From a bacterium (GTDB taxonomy: Bacteria > Patescibacteriota > Patescibacteriia > Patescibacteriales > GWC2-42-12): a DNA stretch of 48,853 bases. The position numbers and the translations under genes are program-made. The DNA is taken from assembly GCA_030655095.1 (NCBI GenBank), contig JAURWF010000062.1, positions 1 to 48,853 of the forward strand. The letters run 5' to 3'. The notes under the pieces are model-generated. The model was given only the letters and a program-made list of their open reading frames with translations. It was not told where the DNA came from and did no database searches. Below are positions 8,347 to 17,762 of the stretch, one piece after another. Every line of letters starts with the position of its first letter. Position 1 is the first letter of the stretch.

Positions 8347-9417
8347 TTACAGACTTCTTGCTAAAATTTTTATTATTTTATCAGAAATATCTTTATCTTG
8401 ATAATCAAGAGGTATGTTTCCGATTTTTAAATTAAGTATCATTTTAAAAGCATTATATATTGCAAGACTCTCTGTTCCGCTTAATATCATTGAATTATTT
8501 TCTAAAAGTTCAGGCCTTTCCGTAGATGTCCTTATTAAAACGGAAGGAATTTGTAAAAGCGAGCATTCTTCGGGAACTGTGCCACTATCAGTTAAAACAA
8601 TTTTTGTATTTTCCATTAATGTTATGAATTCTTTAAAGCCGAAAGGATCGCATTTAATAATATTTTTTTCTAAATTTATATTAAATTTTTTTAACATTAC
8701 ATCTAATTTAGGGTGTACACTTAATAAAATTATATATTCTTCTGAGATTTTATTTAACGCGTTACATATTTTTTGTAGAGATATTTTATTAGTAATATTT
8801 TCTGTACGATGTAATGTAGCTAAAATATATTTTTTATTTTTTACTTTATATTTTTTAAGTATTTTTTCGCTATTAATATTATTGCTATATTTATATAATA
8901 CCTCGGTGATTGGATTTCCTATAACAATAATCTTATTTGGTGGATAATTTTCTATCAATAATTGTTCTCTGCTTCTTTGAGTATAAGCTAATAAATATTC
9001 ACTGCATGAGTCAATAATTCTTCTATTTACTTCTTCTGGAACATTATCATCATAACATCTATTCCCAGCTTCCATATGAAACACGGGAATATGCATTTGC
9101 TTACAAATATAAGAGGCAAGCCCTGAATTTGTATCTCCTAAAATTAATGCTCGATCAGGTTTTTCTTTAATTAATACATGTTCAATATTAATAAGCATTT
9201 TGCTTATAAAATTAAAACCGGTTGTTTTTTCTTTTAAATTAAATTGGTAATTAGGCAATCTTAAGCCTAGGTCATTAAAGAAATTCTCTCTTAAGTTGAT
9301 GTCAAAATTTTGGCCTGTATGTACAAAAATATGATCAAAATAAATATCAAGTTTTTTGATAATTTCGCTTAATCTAATCAATTCTGGTCTAGTGCCTACT
9401 ATTGTAAGAATTTTCAT
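8347..9417 (-). CDS. UDP-N-acetylhexosamine 2-epimerase (WecB/FnlC/WbjD type)
   Basis: A 356-aa non-hydrolysing 2-epimerase of the GT-B fold. Family marks are the start ILTIVGTRPELIRLSEII, HTGQNFD near 34-40, LILGDTNSG near 91-99, the active-site block FHMEAGNRCYDDNVPEEVNRR near 112-132, and DSGTVPEECSLL near 277-288. Next to the 4,6-dehydratase/5-epimerase and the reductase, it should invert C2 of a UDP-6-deoxy-amino-sugar (FnlC/CapG/WbjD role). A plain WecB role making UDP-ManNAc cannot be excluded. All three genes are spaced by about 10 bp in one transcription unit. Confidence 0.83.
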   Translation of the reverse strand: MKILTIVGTRPELIRLSEIIKKLDIYFDHIFVHTGQNFDINLRENFFNDLGLRLPNYQFNLKEKTTGFNFISKMLINIEHVLIKEKPDRALILGDTNSGLASYICKQMHIPVFHMEAGNRCYDDNVPEEVNRRIIDSCSEYLLAYTQRSREQLLIENYPPNKIIVIGNPITEVLYKYSNNINSEKILKKYKVKNKKYILATLHRTENITNKISLQKICNALNKISEEYIILLSVHPKLDVMLKKFNINLEKNIIKCDPFGFKEFITLMENTKIVLTDSGTVPEECSLLQIPSVLIRTSTERPELLENNSMILSGTESLAIYNAFKMILNLKIGNIPLDYQDKDISDKIIKILARSL

Positions 9418-9426
9418 ATAGAGTAA

Positions 9427-10611
9427 TTATACTTGATTTATAATATTTTGCAATAATCCAGCATTTTTAATAACATTATGATTTTTATAAAAAAGTTTTG
9501 TGGCGTTTTTAATTAATGTTTTAGAGTATTGAATATCAAGTAACAATTTTTTAATGCTTTTTTGTAATAATTCAATGTTTTCCTCTTCAACAACATGAGC
9601 AAAATTATATTGATGAGCGTATTGGCTAATATAAGCATAATCAGGTGCATGAATTAATATTGGTCTCCCAGTAATTAAATAATCAGTCAGCTTTCCTGGG
9701 CTTGCCGTTTTAATTATATCAGGAGCAGAAGTGTCCCATGATAAAGGTAAAAATAAAATATCAGCCTTGCTTTGAATTTGTGGCATTTCTTCTTGAGGAG
9801 CGCTTTTAAATTCAATTTTTTTGTGCGATTTAAATTCTTCAATAAAATCGTTCGGAGGGCTTGGCACATATAACGCAAATTTTACATCAATGTCATTTAT
9901 TTTATCTATTGCTTTAATTAAATTTCTAATACTTTGTTTTTGAGGCCAATATATGTGACCAGTAAATAATATAGTATATGGTGGTAATGGGCTGTAATTA
10001 GTTTGGTATTGTTCATAAGACGTGTTAAATGCAGAATTATGGATTACTTTAATTGAAATTTTATTTTTGTATTGTTCTATATAATATTTTTTTGTTCCTT
10101 CGTTAGTTACGATTATTTGAGAAGCAGATTTAAATAAAATTGGCTCAAAAAAAATTGAAAACATTTTTCCTAGTCCAAAAAATTTATTTCCCCTATAAAG
10201 ATCAAATAAAAAGAGTATATATGGCTTTCTTGTTAATTTGGAAAGTATAAATGTTAGTAGAAAAGAAAATCCACCATCAGATATTCCCATTAAAATATCA
10301 ATTTTATTATTTTTAATTATTTTTTTTCCTTTTATTATGGCCAGTAATATTTTTAAAAATTTAAAGCCCATATTTTTTTTAGTAAAAGAAAAAACATTAT
10401 TAAAGAAAAAGTATTTGCAAGGCAATTTTGAGCCAGTATGTTTTGTATCTTTTGTAGTATTTATTTGATCAGTTAGAAAAAAATAGTCATTAGATTGAAT
10501 ATTAATAAATAAATTATATAAAAATTGAGGCCCTCCAATTGCGGGAGGCGCCCATTGTGATAAAAGAAGTAATTTTTTATTTAGTTTTAATAAATTCTTC
10601 ATATATTTCAA
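9427..10611 (-). CDS. Glycosyltransferase, GT-B fold (family 4-like)
   Basis: A 394-aa protein opening with LLLLSQWAPPAIGGPQFLYNLF, the N-terminal acceptor-binding start of family 4-like enzymes. The second half shows ILFTGHIYWPQKQSIRNLI near 217-235, the start of the donor-binding domain, and PGKLTDYLITGRPILIHAP near 308-326 in the position of the usual E-x7-E region, which is not strictly conserved. The donor is unknown. Its start overlaps the end of the upstream frameshifted glycosyltransferase by 35 bp; ATG at codon 4 is equally possible. Confidence 0.75.
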   Translation of the reverse strand: MKYMKNLLKLNKKLLLLSQWAPPAIGGPQFLYNLFINIQSNDYFFLTDQINTTKDTKHTGSKLPCKYFFFNNVFSFTKKNMGFKFLKILLAIIKGKKIIKNNKIDILMGISDGGFSFLLTFILSKLTRKPYILFLFDLYRGNKFFGLGKMFSIFFEPILFKSASQIIVTNEGTKKYYIEQYKNKISIKVIHNSAFNTSYEQYQTNYSPLPPYTILFTGHIYWPQKQSIRNLIKAIDKINDIDVKFALYVPSPPNDFIEEFKSHKKIEFKSAPQEEMPQIQSKADILFLPLSWDTSAPDIIKTASPGKLTDYLITGRPILIHAPDYAYISQYAHQYNFAHVVEEENIELLQKSIKKLLLDIQYSKTLIKNATKLFYKNHNVIKNAGLLQNIINQV

Positions 10612-11820
10612 TAAATTTATATTTTAAATTATTGCTTTGAAATTTTAACGAAGTCTGATAAGCAGCTTTTCCCATTTTTTTTCTTAATTTTGAATTACTC
10701 AATAAAATATCTATTTTTTCAACTAATTGATTTAAATGGTCTGGGGATATGATAAAAGCTTCTTTATTATTTTTAATATACTCTGTGATGCCAATATTTT
10801 TAGTGCAAATAAAAGGTTTTCCTGCACTCATTGCCTCTAAACACGCCATAGAAAAACTATCGATAATACTAGGATGAACTAAAAAATCACAAATTGTATA
10901 ATATGACATAATTTCATGTGGAGCTACTTCACCAACGATGTAAACTTGATTTTTTAGTCTATTGTCTTTAATAATTTTTTTATAAAACTGTTCTAATTCT
11001 CCACGTCCTATAATTAAAAGAACAAACGAATCTTGATGTTTTTTTAATTTTGTAATAGCGTAAATTATTTGTTCAATTTTTTTTGCTTCTGTAAAAAACC
11101 CAACTGTTAAAATAACTTTTTTATTTTTAATAATATTTTTCCATTTTTCGGGGAGCTGTCCAACTTTTTTTTATTAATAATATTTGGTATAATTTCATAA
11201 TTTTTTATAGATAAGCCATTTTTTTGATATGAATTTAGAGAGATTTTTGATACAGCTAAAATCTTATCTGCTTTGTTTAAATTTTTAATAATAAGTCCCA
11301 TTATTTTCTCCCCCCATCCCAATTTATGATATTCATAAATTCCATGGATTGTAATAATTGATGGCACGTCTAACTGGCGTCCGATATATCCAGCTTCATC
11401 ACCAATATAACTTTCATGTCCATGGATTAAGAGGAAATTATATTTTTTATGTAATTTTTGAGCCAATTTTAATATTTTTTTTCTTATTAATAGTTTATTA
11501 ATATAAGCTACTGTTGATGATTTTAGAATTCCTAATTTGCGACAGATTAATAAAAAAAAAGAATATTGTCTTATATAATATATATTTACATTATCTTGTT
11601 GTTTTGATATTTGTTTTTTTATACTAAAACCAAAAAAACGTGGCACAATTATAATAAAATTATATTTTTTTTTCAATGCTTGAATTTGATTAACAACAAA
11701 AGCCCCTATAAAAGAATCACTATCGTAAGGGAAAAGTTCAGTAATTATTAATACGGTTGGTTTTAATGGATTATTTTGCATTTTTAAATATTTTAGACTT
11801 AAGTTGATTTTTGAGGGCAT
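10577..11820 (-). pseudogene. Family 4 glycosyltransferase split by a frameshift in an A8 run
   Basis: The N-terminal part (11820-11107) runs from VLIITELFPYDSDSFIGAF through HGHESYIGDEAG and ITIHGIYEYHK to NIINKKK, then goes out of frame. The C-terminal part continues in another frame as KKVGQLPEKWKN, ILTVGFFTEAKKIEQ, LLIIGRGELEQ, HPSIIDSFSMACLEAM and ends at 10577. The break falls in eight A residues (T8 at 11165-11172 on the + strand); one extra A would join the parts into an intact protein of about 415 aa. ATG at codon 14 (11781) may be the true start. It is either broken, phase-variable, rescued by slippage, or a sequencing error. Confidence 0.8.
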
Positions 11821-11859
11821 GAAAATTGGATTTTTTGATATATTAAATAAAATATAAAC

Positions 11860-14592
11860 TTAATCTTTTGTTATTTTAAGTAAAATTTTTTGTATAATTT
11901 TTCTTATTTTTTTAACAATATTTATAAGTTTTAATTTTTTTAAAAGGGTATATATTAATGTGTATGTTGAATTTGTAATATCTAAATTCTCACGACCGAT
12001 AATTTTTTTTAAAATCTTCTTCCTGATATAAATTTCCAATTTATATTTCCAATATAAATTATTATTTTTTGAAAAAGATTTTTTGTTATTTAAAGTTTGA
12101 ATATTAATATCTAAAATAACATTTTGAAGCAATCTGTGCCATTTTTTTAAAGAGTCTTGAATGGTTAATCCTTTTGTTAAAATTAGATCTCTTGGATAAA
12201 ATTTATTTTTTAATATTTTATCGATTCCTAATTTTAAATTATCTCCAAAAACTCCTAATTTAGATTTTTCGTTTTCCGAAAATTCTTTAAAAATTCCGAT
12301 ATTTGGCATAACTAATGGGACATTGCAAAAACAAGCTTCTAATGCGGCTAAACACTGCGTCTCTATTGGCGATCCAATTATAAAAAAATCAGCACAGTTT
12401 AGCAATTCAGATAATAATTTTTGAGTAATTCTATTATAAACTCTAACATTTTTTGCTTCATAGTAATCATTTTTGTGTTTAGATATTAATATCCAAGTAA
12501 TTTGAGGATATGTGTTTATACACTCTTTAATTTTTGACCACCCTTTGGTCTCCGTAAAACTGCCAACAAAAATACCAATTTTTTCATCTCCGAATTTATG
12601 TTTTGTTTTTATTTTATTTTTATCCATTGGTTTGAATAGACTATGATCAATTCCAATCGGAATAATTTCGCAATCGTAATCAGAATAAGCAAGGGCTGTT
12701 TGCATTGAATTTACAACTATTTTATTAGCTATTTTTAAATTAGCTTCTTGATGAATTGATGTTTTTCCCATAGATCTTAAATCGTCTTGCAAAAACATAA
12801 TTGCATATCGACTGCTATCAATAGTTTTGATAAAACTAGCATTTTGAATAATTATTTTAGTATCAACATGATTTTTATTGATATATTCCCTTGCTTTTTG
12901 TTCAAAATTTTTCTCTTCTTTTACTATTTTTTTATCAACACCATAAGCGCCTTGCAGATTTTCAATTAAATAATCCCATAAAACTTTTTCTCCCATTGTG
13001 CCTGTTGTCAAGTCATTACAAATAGCAATTTTTGTATTTTGGTTTTGAATGTTATTAACTTTTTTTTCATCTCGTTCCCCGCATTGGAAGTGATAAACCA
13101 TTGAATTAAATGAAGTTTGATGATTTATATTAATTGTTTTTAATTTTTGTATTAATACATTGTCGCCAGATATTATATTAGTTTCTCCCTTTTCGGCAAT
13201 TTGAGGATTGAAAATATTGCTATTTAATTTTATGTTTCCCTCAGGATAACCTCCTACATTTTCAAAATGCTCTTTTTTAATAAGAAGAGGCATAAATAAG
13301 CCGTTATTTTTTATGCTTTTTTCGCTAATTAATTGGGCATATTGCTGAAACTCAGCTTCTTTATAGGACGAGATATTTTTTCCAAAATTTTTTTCTATTC
13401 CATAATTACCAGCTGATAATTTGCCTGATTCTATTAATCTTGAAGCAATGCAATTGTAGCCGTTATAATTTGAGATTAAATTTTCAAACCAATTCGGGCT
13501 AAAAGCCATATCTGAATTAATAAAAACAATAAAGTCGCCTTTAGCTACTTTTGCTGCATAATTGTATGCTCTATAAACATTATTAATGTACCATTCTTGT
13601 TTTTGTTTATCGGTATTATTAAAAATATAATATGGAATATAGTTATTCTGTAAATAATTGATTACTTCAGGGCAAGCATCATTTGCTATAAAGTAAAATT
13701 CCTTATCATTAAGATTGGTATATTTTAAAATTTGTTCATAAACAAATTTAAGCCAATCAACACTTTTATAAATTAAACAAGCAATTGAATATTTAGGTCT
13801 AAAAACTTTTTCTTTATATTTTTCAACATAGGAAAGGGAGTTTAAAAAATTCATTTTTTGTGGTTTAATTTCATTTTCTTCCCATAAGGCTTTAGGAAAA
13901 AAATTTTGAGAAATCCGCTTTAACTCCAATTTTTCTTCACTTATGAGCCTGTCAAGCATATTATAGCCTCTTTGGCCATGTTTTTTATAAATTAAATATT
14001 TATAAGCTAAAGATTTTTTTGAAGCAAATCCATAATGGATTATTTCTATTTCATAATTTTTTATTATTTTTTTTATAGAGTGCGGATAAAGTCTTTTATG
14101 TAATCCTAATTCAGTTTTTCCGAAATTTAAATAAGGAGTAACTCGCCATAATCTAACAAACCAACCTTCGTTGTACAGACTATCTATTCTATGCCAAGTT
14201 TTACTTCTCCATAAATTTATCTCATGCAAGCTAATCCCGTCCATATTTTTATCAATACATTGTTGACATATTTTTTGTAATTGTTCTTCTGCATTAATAG
14301 TTAGAATTTCATCTGCATCAAGCCATAAAATAAAATTGGGATTCATTTTGAGAGCTTTTTCAAGCATTATATTTTTATGATTACCTTCATCTTCAAAGTT
14401 ATTTTGTGAATTACGAATAACATATTTTGTGTGTTTAAGCGCATATTCATAACTACCGTCAGTGCTGCCATCATCATAAATTACAATTGCATCAACAATT
14501 TGTTTTGTATATTCAAAAAAACGTTTTAAATTACCTTTTTCTATCTCATTATATATTTGACAAATACAAATAATAGAATATTGTTTATTCAT
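11860..14592 (-). CDS. Large three-domain glycosyltransferase
   Basis: A 910-aa protein with at least three catalytic-type modules. Residues 1-230: a family 2 domain with VIYDDGSTDGS and the metal site LWLDADEIL. Residues about 265-510: a second family 2-like domain (SIACLIYKSVDWLKF, FIVFINSDMAFSPNW). Residues about 515-800: a GT-B/family 4-like domain (IGIFVGSFTETKGWSKI, GSPIETQCLAALEA). The last 90 residues are very basic and may hold the protein at the membrane. Such chains usually add several sugars in succession to the growing glycan; the linkages cannot be predicted. It overlaps the FkbM gene by 8 bp. Confidence 0.75.
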   Translation of the reverse strand: MNKQYSIICICQIYNEIEKGNLKRFFEYTKQIVDAIVIYDDGSTDGSYEYALKHTKYVIRNSQNNFEDEGNHKNIMLEKALKMNPNFILWLDADEILTINAEEQLQKICQQCIDKNMDGISLHEINLWRSKTWHRIDSLYNEGWFVRLWRVTPYLNFGKTELGLHKRLYPHSIKKIIKNYEIEIIHYGFASKKSLAYKYLIYKKHGQRGYNMLDRLISEEKLELKRISQNFFPKALWEENEIKPQKMNFLNSLSYVEKYKEKVFRPKYSIACLIYKSVDWLKFVYEQILKYTNLNDKEFYFIANDACPEVINYLQNNYIPYYIFNNTDKQKQEWYINNVYRAYNYAAKVAKGDFIVFINSDMAFSPNWFENLISNYNGYNCIASRLIESGKLSAGNYGIEKNFGKNISSYKEAEFQQYAQLISEKSIKNNGLFMPLLIKKEHFENVGGYPEGNIKLNSNIFNPQIAEKGETNIISGDNVLIQKLKTININHQTSFNSMVYHFQCGERDEKKVNNIQNQNTKIAICNDLTTGTMGEKVLWDYLIENLQGAYGVDKKIVKEEKNFEQKAREYINKNHVDTKIIIQNASFIKTIDSSRYAIMFLQDDLRSMGKTSIHQEANLKIANKIVVNSMQTALAYSDYDCEIIPIGIDHSLFKPMDKNKIKTKHKFGDEKIGIFVGSFTETKGWSKIKECINTYPQITWILISKHKNDYYEAKNVRVYNRITQKLLSELLNCADFFIIGSPIETQCLAALEACFCNVPLVMPNIGIFKEFSENEKSKLGVFGDNLKLGIDKILKNKFYPRDLILTKGLTIQDSLKKWHRLLQNVILDINIQTLNNKKSFSKNNNLYWKYKLEIYIRKKILKKIIGRENLDITNSTYTLIYTLLKKLKLINIVKKIRKIIQKILLKITKD

Positions 14593-15436
14593 AATAAAAT
14601 AATTTTTTAGTTAATAAATTTATTTTATTTTTGGGAAAACAAATTATATTAACGTCTTGCATTTCAGAATTATCTTTTTTTAACTCTCGTAAATGTTGTT
14701 CATTTATAATAGCAAATTGTTTATATTCTAATTTTTCTAAAAAATAAAAACAATTTTTTGCATTATTTGCGTTAATCATTTTATCTAAAATATTTGAATA
14801 TTCATATTGAATAATTGGTTGAAGTTTTTTTATAGACTCTTTGCCTCCCAATAAAACATTATATTCTGATCCCTCTACATCTATTTTAAGAAAGTCAATT
14901 CTTTTAATCTGATTTTTAAAAAATTCATTATCAATTGTGGATGCTAAAACTATCTCTTCAGAAATTTTATGGATTGGAAACGAGATTAAACTGGATAATC
15001 CACGGTTTTCATTGCCATCTCCATCAATCGCTCTTCTTATATTAAACTTTGTTTGTATTGTCTGATTATTGTTTTGAATAGCAATTGGAAATATTTTAAT
15101 ATTATTTAAATTATTGATTTTAATATTTTTTTCAAATTGAATAAAATTTTCTGGATCCGGCTCAAACGCATATACAAAACCATTTGGAACATGATTCTTT
15201 GCAAATACCAAGCTTAATAATCCTACATTTGCTCCTACGTCAAAAATAACGCCATTTTTAGGAATCAAGTCATTTAAGTTATGCGTGATCCATTCTTCAT
15301 ATATCCCATTTTTTAAAATATGATAATCCAATGCAGAATTTGGAACTATTAAGTACTTAATCCCAAATTTACCTTTTTTTATTATTAATTTTTTTTTAAA
15401 ATATTTTTTAAAAAAATGTTTGACTTTATTCATCAT
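14585..15436 (-). CDS. FkbM-family SAM-dependent methyltransferase
   Basis: A 283-aa class I methyltransferase. The SAM-binding motif is GVIFDVGANVGLLSLVFA near 60-77, with FVYAFEPDPENF near 88-99 as the acidic second motif. FLKIDVEGSEYNVLLGG near 178-194 is the hallmark of the FkbM family. Family members O-methylate sugars in natural products and surface polysaccharides, which fits the position in a glycan operon. The N-terminal 25 residues are strongly basic. It overlaps the preceding and following translation units closely (18 bp gap upstream, 8 bp overlap downstream). Confidence 0.82.
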   Translation of the reverse strand: MMNKVKHFFKKYFKKKLIIKKGKFGIKYLIVPNSALDYHILKNGIYEEWITHNLNDLIPKNGVIFDVGANVGLLSLVFAKNHVPNGFVYAFEPDPENFIQFEKNIKINNLNNIKIFPIAIQNNNQTIQTKFNIRRAIDGDGNENRGLSSLISFPIHKISEEIVLASTIDNEFFKNQIKRIDFLKIDVEGSEYNVLLGGKESIKKLQPIIQYEYSNILDKMINANNAKNCFYFLEKLEYKQFAIINEQHLRELKKDNSEMQDVNIICFPKNKINLLTKKLFYYE

Positions 15437-15453
15437 AAAAATATTTCAATTTA

Positions 15454-16029
15454 TCAAAAATATTTAGTTGTGATTATTTTTTTACGACATAATGTAAGCC
15501 CTGGATGAACTGGTATTGTCATCATTTCGTATTTATCCGTATATTTAGATAATTTTTCTATTGCTTTGTAACAATCTCCACAGTAGCCTTTTTGAGTATA
15601 AAATTTATTTTTAGGATAAGTATCGTGAAAAAGAATAATTCCTTGATTAGATATAAAAGGGAAATAATTTTGAAAATCATTTAAAACTGATTCTTTTGAA
15701 TGATTTGCGTCAATAAAAAGTAAATCAACTTTAATGGGATTTTTTTTTAAATACTGTGCATAAGTATTAGCGTCAGAGCAAATAAATTCTGTTTTGCTTA
15801 ATTTTTTTATATATTTTTCTGATTCGAGCGAAATATCAACGCCTATTAGTTTCTCCGCGAAAGGTATCATTTTATTGAATAATTCGCATTTATATAAACC
15901 TAGTTCTAAATATATTTTTGGACGAAGAAGACTGGCTAAATGTATAATAAAATTTTCATGCCAATTTTCTGCCACGCTTCGGTTGTCTTTAATTGATAAT
16001 GAGTTATATAATCTAGAGAAAATATCCAT
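15454..16029 (-). CDS. Class I SAM-dependent methyltransferase (Methyltransf_24-like)
   Basis: A 191-aa protein with YLELGLYKCELFNKMIPF near 39-56 as SAM motif I, LIGVDIS near 60-66 as motif II, and DLLFIDANHSKESVLNDF near 101-118. The last is a DANH-type metal/acid motif seen in small glycan- or cephalosporin-hydroxylase-like methyltransferases. ILFHDTYP follows near 131-138. It probably modifies a sugar or phospho-sugar of the exported glycan, perhaps as a chain-end cap, but the substrate is unknown. It lies directly between the exporter ATPase and the FkbM gene. Confidence 0.72.
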   Translation of the reverse strand: MDIFSRLYNSLSIKDNRSVAENWHENFIIHLASLLRPKIYLELGLYKCELFNKMIPFAEKLIGVDISLESEKYIKKLSKTEFICSDANTYAQYLKKNPIKVDLLFIDANHSKESVLNDFQNYFPFISNQGIILFHDTYPKNKFYTQKGYCGDCYKAIEKLSKYTDKYEMMTIPVHPGLTLCRKKIITTKYF

Positions 16030-16051
16030 AATTTAAAGATTTTTAAACATA

Positions 16052-17320
16052 CTATGATTTATATAGCCATTCACAGGGATAGATAATGCCATAATTTACA
16101 TTTAAGTCGTTTTGATTTATTGATTGTTGAATAGTAATATTTAATGCTTCAGGAATCCAGTCTGTAATTTCTTTTCCATTACATCCTAGCCCAATAATAT
16201 ATTGACCAGGTACTAAAAAATTATTATTAAATATAATTTTAAATATAATTTTACCTTTTTTATATGATTTAGGTAAATTATAATCTTTATTAAATGAATT
16301 AAATAAAGGATACCCTAATGATGAATTAATACTAAAGCCAACTAATAAGTTGTCAACGCTATTTTCTAAATAACCTTCTATAATTAAAGAAAATTTTTCT
16401 TTAAAATTAATTTGCGAGGATATTTTTCCATTAGAATTGATGATTGAGCAATGTGTAAATCTGAATAAACTATTTTCCGAAGAATTTTTCCTTAATTTAA
16501 AATCGCTTAAATCTATAAAACCTTCAGAATCTATGAATTGTTTTGATGTGTATGTAGATATTATTTTTTTAGTTTCTCCAATCATTATAATTTTTCCTCT
16601 CTGTAATAAAATACATTTTTTGCATAAATTTTGAATTGCTTCCATATTATGGCTGACAAACAAAATCGTCCTCCCGTCTTTGTTAGTAATCTCATTCATC
16701 TTCCCTAAACACTTTTTTTGAAACTCAGCGTCGCCGACAGCTAAAACTTCATCAATAATTAAAATATCAGGTTCCAAATGAGCTGCTACCGCAAAAGCCA
16801 AACGCACGCTCATTCCAGAAGAATAATATTTAACAGGAGTGTCTAAAAATTTTTCTACTCCTGAAAATTTTACTATATCATTAAATCTATCACTAATTTC
16901 TTTTTTTGTCATTCCCAAAATTGCTCCGTTTAAAAATATATTTTCTCGTCCTGTTAATTCGGGGTGAAATCCAGTGCCTACTTCTAATAAAGAAGCTACT
17001 TTGCCTCGCATTATTACTTCGCCAGTAGTTGGAGGAGTAATGCCAGTTAAAATTTTTAGCAAAGTTGATTTGCCTGCTCCATTAGCACCAATAATGCCGA
17101 CAGCTTCGCCTTTTTCAACAGTAAAATTAACATCTTTCAGCGCCCAAAATTCTTCTTTTGTTTCAAGCCCAACAATCTGTTTTGCTTTGTGTTTAGCAAA
17201 CTGAAAAGGATTTTTAAAAACATTTGTCAAAACATCGCGCAACGCGACATACCCGCCTTGTTGATGGGCGATGTTATATTTTTTACCTAAATTTTTTACT
17301 TCAATAATAGAGTTACGCAT
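16052..17320 (-). CDS. Polysaccharide ABC exporter ATPase with C-terminal Wzt-like domain
   Basis: A 422-aa protein. Residues 1-245 are an ABC ATPase: Walker A GANGAGKST at 78-86, signature YSSGMSVRLAFAVAA near 165-179, Walker B ILIIDEVLAVGD near 186-197, and the switch His in FVSHNME. Residues about 270-420 form a beta-rich tail like the Wzt-C carbohydrate-binding domain, which in known O-antigen exporters reads the chain end. Together with the permease at 17763-18578 it should move the polyprenyl-linked glycan across the membrane. TagH-type teichoic acid export is the alternative. Confidence 0.87.
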   Translation of the reverse strand: MRNSIIEVKNLGKKYNIAHQQGGYVALRDVLTNVFKNPFQFAKHKAKQIVGLETKEEFWALKDVNFTVEKGEAVGIIGANGAGKSTLLKILTGITPPTTGEVIMRGKVASLLEVGTGFHPELTGRENIFLNGAILGMTKKEISDRFNDIVKFSGVEKFLDTPVKYYSSGMSVRLAFAVAAHLEPDILIIDEVLAVGDAEFQKKCLGKMNEITNKDGRTILFVSHNMEAIQNLCKKCILLQRGKIIMIGETKKIISTYTSKQFIDSEGFIDLSDFKLRKNSSENSLFRFTHCSIINSNGKISSQINFKEKFSLIIEGYLENSVDNLLVGFSINSSLGYPLFNSFNKDYNLPKSYKKGKIIFKIIFNNNFLVPGQYIIGLGCNGKEITDWIPEALNITIQQSINQNDLNVNYGIIYPCEWLYKS

Positions 17321-17327
17321 ACTAATA

Positions 17328-17362
17328 TACGAATGTTACGAATTATACGGATCAATACGAAT
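17328..17362. repeat. ACGAAT motif cluster beside the GxxExxY gene (left side)
   Basis: ACGAAT occurs at 17329-17334, 17338-17343 and 17357-17362. CGAATTATAC at 17339-17348 is the exact inverse of GTATAATTCG at 17736-17745 on the other side of the GxxExxY gene. ATTCGT also occurs at about 17713-17718. The inverted 10-mers bracket the gene, as if it moved as a cassette or carries its own control sites. No longer terminal repeats are visible. Confidence 0.5.
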
Positions 17363-17725
17363 AATTCTTATGGGTTTTAGATATCTGTTTCGAAAATTAA
17401 CAAGTAAACCGAGTTTTATTTGGGTCTGCTGGAGATAATTCTGGATTTGGCGGTAATTTTCTTTTGTGAGCATTCTTGTATTTTTTAATTCCAATATTAT
17501 TTTATTTTCAACAATAAAATCTAAAATATTTCCTGAGTTTGAAATAGAAACCTCGCGTTTGTAAAGCATTTTCATTTCGTTAAATTTTTTCTCAATTAAA
17601 TCACCATATTGTTTTTCTCTTGCGTATTGTCCTAATTCGTTATGAACAGCAAAAAGTATTCCCGTAATAGTATAAGAAAGTTCGGGATATATAATTTTAT
17701 TTTTTGTATTTATATTCGTATCCAT
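17336..17725 (-). CDS. GxxExxY family protein
   Basis: A 129-aa protein recognisable from ELSYTITGILFAVHNELGQ near 10-28, the central DFIVENKIILELK near 67-79 (an acidic/Lys pattern like PD-(D/E)XK nucleases), YRQIQNYLQQTQIKLGLLVNF near 90-110, and the end IRIIRI. The GxxExxY motif itself is altered here (GQYAREKQYG). The family is widespread, often found beside nucleotide-sugar genes, and has no established biochemical role. It lies between the two halves of the ABC exporter, where a non-transport gene is unexpected, with ACGAAT-type motifs on both sides. Confidence 0.8.
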   Translation of the reverse strand: MDTNINTKNKIIYPELSYTITGILFAVHNELGQYAREKQYGDLIEKKFNEMKMLYKREVSISNSGNILDFIVENKIILELKNTRMLTKENYRQIQNYLQQTQIKLGLLVNFRNRYLKPIRIIRIDPYNS

Positions 17726-17745
17726 TAGTATATTAGTATAATTCG
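17714..17745. repeat. ATTCGT/GTATAATTCG motifs beside the GxxExxY gene (right side)
   Basis: The right-hand counterparts of the ACGAAT cluster: ATTCGT near 17713-17718 and GTATAATTCG at 17736-17745, with TTAGTATATTAGTATA between. They lie just upstream of the GxxExxY start codon (the gene reads on the - strand), a position suited to autoregulation. Confidence 0.4.
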
Positions 17746-17762
17746 CATATTTGTATGTTTAT

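Noticed and set aside
8414..8947. 177-aa + strand reading frame opposite the 2-epimerase gene
   Set aside because: It is antisense to a clear family member and shows no motif; the same holds for the other antisense frames over intact genes.
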